NCBI GenBank assembly: GCA_016201805.1
Contig: JACQCB010000131.1
Location: 1 to 8,677 of the forward strand
DNA length: 8,677 nucleotides
Direction of reading: 5' to 3'
Origin: Nitrospirota bacterium
Lineage (GTDB): Bacteria; Nitrospirota; Nitrospiria; Nitrospirales; Nitrospiraceae
Shown here: piece by piece, positions 5,728-8,677 of the stretch
Layout: each line of letters starts with the position of its first letter
Numbering within the stretch: position 1 is the stretch's first letter
Notes under the pieces: model-generated
Database searches by the model: none
Told to the model about the DNA's origin: nothing
Seen by the model: the letters and a program-made list of their open reading frames with translations, nothing else
Position numbers and translations under genes: made by a program

Positions 5728-6903
5728 CTATCCGGAAGGACCTGGGGGACGCCACGAGCTGATCATTTCATGGTAGGCCGTCAGGTGGCGATAGACGGGG
5801 ATCATGAGCCTCGCCGGGAGCGGCGTCGTGATGATCTCCAGGCTAAAACTGAACGCCCGTTCATAACGCCTGATGCCGAGCACGGTTTGCGCGATCGCCC
5901 AGGACAGGTTTTCAATCCATTTGGAGGCCACGAGACGATCCAAGAAGTCGTAGAGCACCGGACGGTGGTGAATCGCCCCGCGAAAGCCTTCCTTGATCTC
6001 CTGCAAGAGCGCCTCCTCCTTTGAGGTACGGCTGTAGACCCCCTCCATCGCGTGATTCAAGGAAATGAAATCCTGGATATCGAACCGCACATCCACGTCC
6101 GGCGTGTCCGCCTTGTAGGCATCCCAATCCGTGGTGTGGTAGAGCCCGGCCAACCCCTCCAGCAAATCCCGCACGAGCACCTCTTCGTAGGTTTCGAATT
6201 CCCTGGAGAAGCGGACCTTCACGAAGGCGCGGCGGTCATAGGTATGGGTGGGGAAATAGTAGGATCGGGATAGCTCGACAAGGCGGCCGGTCGCATCCCG
6301 CCTCGGATTTCGGTACTGCCATTCGTCGGGGATGACCAGCCCTTCAGCCGCCAACAGACGGCAGTAACGCGGCATGAACTCTTCAAAGAAGGGGCCGCCC
6401 TGCTCGTGCAAGGGCGTAGTCGGCAGGCTGCCGACGGCGAGCGTCAACCTGGCAAAGGGCATCCGCGTATACCCATCGGAGGTGACGACGAAATTGAAGC
6501 CCCCCCAGGGCCCGACATCCAACATCGTGCGAATGCCCCGATCGTTCAGGCACTCCTCCGTCTCGCCGGCCGCCTGACGCCACAGATGAAGCAACTTCCC
6601 AATATGCACATGGCGGTTCGCAAAGAGGGGCGGCCAGGTCCGAGCCGGCCGCGACCTGGTGCGCGAAAAGAACTTGGCAATCTCCCACGTAGCCGAGTCC
6701 GCCAATGTCCCGCTGCGAAGCTTGACCTTGGTATACCCTCCGCAGAGCAGACCAATTTGGGCCCACAGATTGGCCGTCAGGTCGCTGCCGACGACCGTCT
6801 GGATGATCGGCTCAATCTCTTCAAGCTCCACAAGACCGACGGAATGAAACATGACTCTCAACGAGGCTCGCAACATGTCCAGAGCTCGATCAAAGTGGGA
6901 CAT
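5728..6903 (-). CDS. Hypothetical protein, 391 residues
   Basis: I do not recognise this family. The protein has no signal peptide and no clear membrane span; it looks soluble and mostly helical, with an aromatic- and charge-rich middle. Visible traits are a run of conserved-looking segments: MLDVGPWGGFNFVVTSDGYTRMPFA (split here as 127-133 and 134-151), GPFFEEFMPRYC (170-181), SRSYYFPTHTYDRRAFVKVRF (around 212-232, in two halves) and WIENLSWAIAQTVLG (329-343). Several His lie close to Trp or Asp, but no metal-site spacing is convincing. The start is well fixed: AGGAG sits six bases before ATG 6903, and coding character stops there. The gene stands alone, converging on the methyltransferase (77-base gap) and diverging from the cytochrome operon. 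Codon use and GC look like its neighbours, so there is no sign of recent transfer. It is real as a gene; its function is open. Confidence 0.8.
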   Translation of the reverse strand: MSHFDRALDMLRASLRVMFHSVGLVELEEIEPIIQTVVGSDLTANLWAQIGLLCGGYTKVKLRSGTLADSATWEIAKFFSRTRSRPARTWPPLFANRHVHIGKLLHLWRQAAGETEECLNDRGIRTMLDVGPWGGFNFVVTSDGYTRMPFARLTLAVGSLPTTPLHEQGGPFFEEFMPRYCRLLAAEGLVIPDEWQYRNPRRDATGRLVELSRSYYFPTHTYDRRAFVKVRFSREFETYEEVLVRDLLEGLAGLYHTTDWDAYKADTPDVDVRFDIQDFISLNHAMEGVYSRTSKEEALLQEIKEGFRGAIHHRPVLYDFLDRLVASKWIENLSWAIAQTVLGIRRYERAFSFSLEIITTPLPARLMIPVYRHLTAYHEMISSWRPPGPSG

Positions 6904-6978
6904 CGACGTCTCCTGAGGACGGCGGCCTGCCGATCAGCCCAGCCGGCACGCGTAGGCCGCCGAGGGGCTTGGGGAAAG

Positions 6979-7007
6979 CATGTAGCGAAACCGCACCGAC
7001 AAGTCAA
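6979..7007 (-). promoter_or_regulatory. Possible promoter of the 391-residue hypothetical gene
   Basis: On the minus strand TTGACT (7002-7007; five of six) is followed after 17 bases by TACATG (6979-6984; three of six), about 75 bases before the ATG at 6903. A second TTGACT copy lies 13 bases upstream (7015-7020), so the AAGTCAA direct repeat may mark alternative -35 boxes or a binding site. The -10 is weak. Confidence 0.35.
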
Positions 7008-7088
7008 ATTGAAAAGTCAAAAATGGCCGTGGCCGGGCTGGGCGTAGGACGGGAGCACAACCGGTAACGTCCCAACCCCGCGTTTGAC

Positions 7089-7117
7089 TTGGCGACAAAC
7101 GGCGAAGTCTGTATACT
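7089..7117 (+). promoter_or_regulatory. Sigma70-type promoter of the cytochrome c operon
   Basis: TTGGCG (7089-7094; four of six) and TATACT (7112-7117; five of six) are separated by exactly 17 bases. Transcription would begin near 7124, some 26 bases before the chosen CTG codon. An overlapping TTGACT (7084-7089) is a better -35 but its 22-base spacing is too long. This promoter lies inside the open frame that extends upstream of the cytochrome gene and so argues against an earlier start. Bases 6904-7083 otherwise hold only the minus-strand promoter candidate. Confidence 0.7.
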
Positions 7118-7149
7118 GCCGACAGACCGCTTCACAAAGAAGGTACGCC

Positions 7150-7773
7150 CTGACCGCACAAACCAAACGCTGGCTTGGGCTCCTGGCCCTCCTCATCCTC
7201 GCGATAGCCGTGCCCGGCGGATGGATCGGGTATCAGATGTTCCGCACCGGATTCAGCGCCAAGGCGGAACCGGGCGCGCTGGAAATCATGATGGCCAGGC
7301 AAGTCCGCCATCTGGCCATTCCCCTCTCGCAACGCAATGCCGCCAATCCCATCCCCGACTCTCCGGCTATCCTGCAAGAAGCCCGGCAACACTTCGCCGA
7401 CCATTGCGCCACCTGCCATGCCAACGACGGGAGCGGCGACACCCCGATCGGCAAAAACGTTTATCCCAAGGCGCCGGACTTGCGCAAAGCCGATACGCAA
7501 TCCCTGTCGGACGGCGAGTTGTTCTTCGTCATCCATAACGGTATCCGCTTCACCGGCATGCCGGCCTGGGGCAAGAACAAGCCGGAGGAGGATCGGGACA
7601 GTTGGAAGCTGGTGCAGTTCATCCGCCATCTGCCCCGGATCACGCCGGAGGAATTGGAAGACATGAAGCGGTACAATCCGAAAACCGAGCGGGAGCGACA
7701 GGAAGAAGCCGCCTTCGAGCGGTTCCTCGGCGGCGAGGACGTGTCCACGCCGGCCCCGGCTCATCACCACTGA
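7150..7773 (+). CDS. Membrane-anchored monoheme c-type cytochrome
   Basis: With a CTG start this is a 207-residue protein: one N-terminal membrane segment (about 8-27) that anchors it facing the periplasm, a linker, then a class I cytochrome c domain. The heme site is CATCH at 86-90 (C86, C89, H90). The likely sixth ligand is M137 in FTGMPAWG (134-141), and GELFFVIHNG at 122-131 is typical of this fold. The tail is charged and ends in three His. Such proteins shuttle electrons in the envelope. The nearest in-frame starts are CTG 7150, with AGAAGG six bases upstream, and TTG 7084, which precedes the promoter's -10 box and lacks a ribosome site. No in-frame ATG comes before residue 30. The next gene follows after 24 bases. 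The electron partner cannot be told from the window. Confidence 0.85.
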   Translation: MTAQTKRWLGLLALLILAIAVPGGWIGYQMFRTGFSAKAEPGALEIMMARQVRHLAIPLSQRNAANPIPDSPAILQEARQHFADHCATCHANDGSGDTPIGKNVYPKAPDLRKADTQSLSDGELFFVIHNGIRFTGMPAWGKNKPEEDRDSWKLVQFIRHLPRITPEELEDMKRYNPKTERERQEEAAFERFLGGEDVSTPAPAHHH

Positions 7774-7797
7774 TCGTTTACCGTGAAGGAGACCCCG

Positions 7798-8115
7798 ATG
7801 CGACGTATCCTCGGCATCCTGTTCCTGTCGGCCTTGTTTCCGGCCATCCTCTGGGCTCATGGAAGCGGCACCCACGTGATGGGCACCGTGACGGAGATTG
7901 CAGCGGACCATGTCGTCGTCCAGACCCCGGAGGACAAGACCGTGACGATTCATACGACGGCCAAGACCGCCTATCGCACGACGAAGGAAGCCAGCACCCG
8001 CGATGCCCTCCAAGTCGGGCATCGGATCGTGGCGGAAGTCACGAAAGATGCCGACGGGCTCACGGCCAGTGAGATTCGCTTTTCCTCCGTCCCTCCGAAA
8101 CCGGGGGCTCATTGA
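7798..8115 (+). CDS. Small exported beta-rich protein (DUF5666/OB-fold-like)
   Basis: A 105-residue protein with a signal peptide (residues 1-20, cleavage expected after LWA-20). The mature part alternates short strands, VMGTVTEIAADHVVVQTPEDKT (about 27-48, in two strands), KTVTIHTTAKTAYR and GHRIVAEVTKD, like DUF5666 or OB-fold periplasmic proteins. Its ligand is unknown. The mature chain would begin HGSGTH, and it ends GAH; His at the first position can bind copper in some exported proteins, but that is only a hint here. ATG 7798 is chosen because AAGGAG lies six bases upstream; a GTG at 7783 is in frame but would put that ribosome site inside the gene. The stop overlaps the next start (TGATG), so the cytochrome, this gene and the following one form one operon. 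The family call is loose. Confidence 0.6.
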   Translation: MRRILGILFLSALFPAILWAHGSGTHVMGTVTEIAADHVVVQTPEDKTVTIHTTAKTAYRTTKEASTRDALQVGHRIVAEVTKDADGLTASEIRFSSVPPKPGAH

Positions 8116-8510
8116 TGCGTGGACTCCTGATCCGGTTCGGCGTCACCGGGGTCGCCGTCTTCCTGGCCGGCCAGATCGTGCCCGGCATCACGGTCGAGAC
8201 TTTCTCCGCCGGAATGGCCGCCGTGATCGTGCTGGCGTTTCTCAACGCCCTCGTCCGCCCCATCCTCTACTTGTTCTCGCTGCCCTTCATCATTTTGTCC
8301 TTGGGCCTGTTCATGGTCATCATCAACGCGCTCCTTCTGCACCTGGTGGCCTTCCTCGTGAAGGGATTCATCGTGGACGGGTTCTGGCCCTCGGTCTGGG
8401 GCGCGCTGATCATCAGCGTGACCAGCACGATTCTGACCCTGTGGGTCTCCGAGCAGGGCCATGTCGAGATGGTCGTCCGCCGGTCCAAGCCTCCCCGCAT
8501 CGTCAATTAA
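8115..8510 (+). CDS. Four-helix membrane protein, PF04020 ('phage holin family')
   Basis: A 131-residue membrane protein with four hydrophobic segments (about 4-24, 29-52, 55-85, 95-118). It carries the family marks VPGITVETF (22-30), FLNALVRPILYLFSLPF (43-59 region), LGLFMVIINALLL (about 64-76) and GFIVDGFWPSVWGALIIS. These match the widespread PF04020 family. Despite the name, most members are chromosomal, lie outside prophages and have no shown lytic role. The start ATG overlaps the upstream stop as TGATG, so translation is coupled to the small exported protein. A TTG three bases earlier is possible but less likely. No phage genes are nearby. The basic C-terminal tail (RRSKPPR) would face the cytoplasm by the positive-inside rule. 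Function unknown; family call confident. Confidence 0.82.
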   Translation: MRGLLIRFGVTGVAVFLAGQIVPGITVETFSAGMAAVIVLAFLNALVRPILYLFSLPFIILSLGLFMVIINALLLHLVAFLVKGFIVDGFWPSVWGALIISVTSTILTLWVSEQGHVEMVVRRSKPPRIVN

Positions 8511-8511
8511 A

Positions 8512-8540
8512 TTGAAATGCCTGGACGGCGTTGCTAGAAT
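8512..8540 (+). promoter_or_regulatory. Strong sigma70-type promoter with extended -10
   Basis: TTGAAA (8512-8517) and TAGAAT (8535-8540) each match five of six consensus positions with exact 17-base spacing, and TGC just before the -10 box makes it an extended -10. Transcription would begin near 8547. It starts two bases after the preceding stop codon and drives the gene at 8604. Confidence 0.75.
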
Positions 8541-8555
8541 GCACCGCCGTCGAAC

Positions 8556-8583
8556 GAGCCCTGCCGATACTGGCCTAGGGCTC
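8556..8583 (+). promoter_or_regulatory. Hairpin in the 5' leader of the last gene
   Basis: GAGCCCT (8556-8562) pairs perfectly with AGGGCTC (8577-8583), and an inner GCC/GGC can extend it past a two-base bulge. There is no T-run, so it is not a terminator. It lies in the predicted leader, a few bases before the ribosome site, and could affect mRNA stability or translation. Confidence 0.45.
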
Positions 8584-8603
8584 AGGAACGTAGGAGACCT
8601 TGC

Positions 8604-8677
8604 ATGAGAAGCACCAGCACCGCCGAGCCGCTCCGCAGCGACAAACAGACGACGCTCCAACGCACGCTGACGACCGC
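8604..8677 (+). CDS. Start of an unidentified gene (runs off the window)
   Basis: ATG 8604 follows AGGAGA by seven bases, behind a strong promoter and a leader hairpin. Only 24 complete codons are visible; the peptide begins MRSTSTAEPLRSDKQ and is polar, with no signal peptide or membrane segment yet. Nothing in it can be assigned to a family. The placement of promoter, ribosome site and ATG makes it a likely real gene. Confidence 0.6.
   Translation, partial: MRSTSTAEPLRSDKQTTLQRTLTT

Noticed and set aside
7047..7073. GGACG/CGTCC inverted repeat with central ACCGGT upstream of the cytochrome promoter
   Set aside because: The arms are short and 17 bases apart; an operator cannot be supported without conservation.
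8115..8510. Prophage remnant suggested by the 'phage holin' name
   Set aside because: PF04020 proteins are mostly chromosomal, and no lysin, integrase, structural gene or attachment site is nearby.

Overview
The window is about 62% GC by impression. It is densely coded and reads as a chromosomal segment of an autotroph-like Gram-negative bacterium. The gene mix (farnesyl diphosphate synthase tail, hopanoid epimerase HpnA, MpsC-family protein, LCIB-type carbonic anhydrase, CruF-like carotenoid enzyme, cupredoxin, small cytochrome c) together with sigma70-like promoters would suit a Nitrospira relative. No taxonomic marker gene is present, so that placement is an inference. I see no tRNA, rRNA, CRISPR array, transposase or prophage.

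Layout. 1-1258 (+): the last 60 codons of a farnesyl/geranyl diphosphate synthase, a heptamer-repeat spacer, then hpnA. 1274-1645 (-): an MpsC-family (DUF2294) gene converging on hpnA. 1646-1991: a 346-base divergent spacer holding several hairpins on the + strand and ending in a strong intrinsic terminator. 1992-2744 (+): a carbonic anhydrase of the algal LCIB/LCIC type. 2934-5650 (+): a compact three-gene operon of a CruF/DUF422 membrane protein, an exported protein with two cupredoxin-like domains, and a family-2 O-methyltransferase. 5728-6903 (-): a 391-residue protein I cannot assign. 7150-8510 (+): a second operon behind a clear promoter, with a membrane-anchored monoheme cytochrome c that probably uses a CTG start, a small exported beta-rich protein, and a four-helix PF04020 ('phage holin family') membrane protein. 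8604-8677 (+): the first codons of another gene behind its own strong promoter and a leader hairpin.

How the genes fit together. The left edge and the CruF operon both concern isoprenoids: prenyl diphosphate supply, hopanoid side-chain chemistry, carotenoid end-group modification and possibly O-methylation. The MpsC/LCIB pair points to inorganic carbon acquisition, because MpsC was named for its link to MpsAB (homologous to the DabAB dissolved inorganic carbon uptake system) and LCIB works in the algal CO2-concentrating mechanism. The divergent pair and its structured spacer are the most interesting part of the window. The cytochrome operon is a small envelope set whose exact role the sequence does not show.
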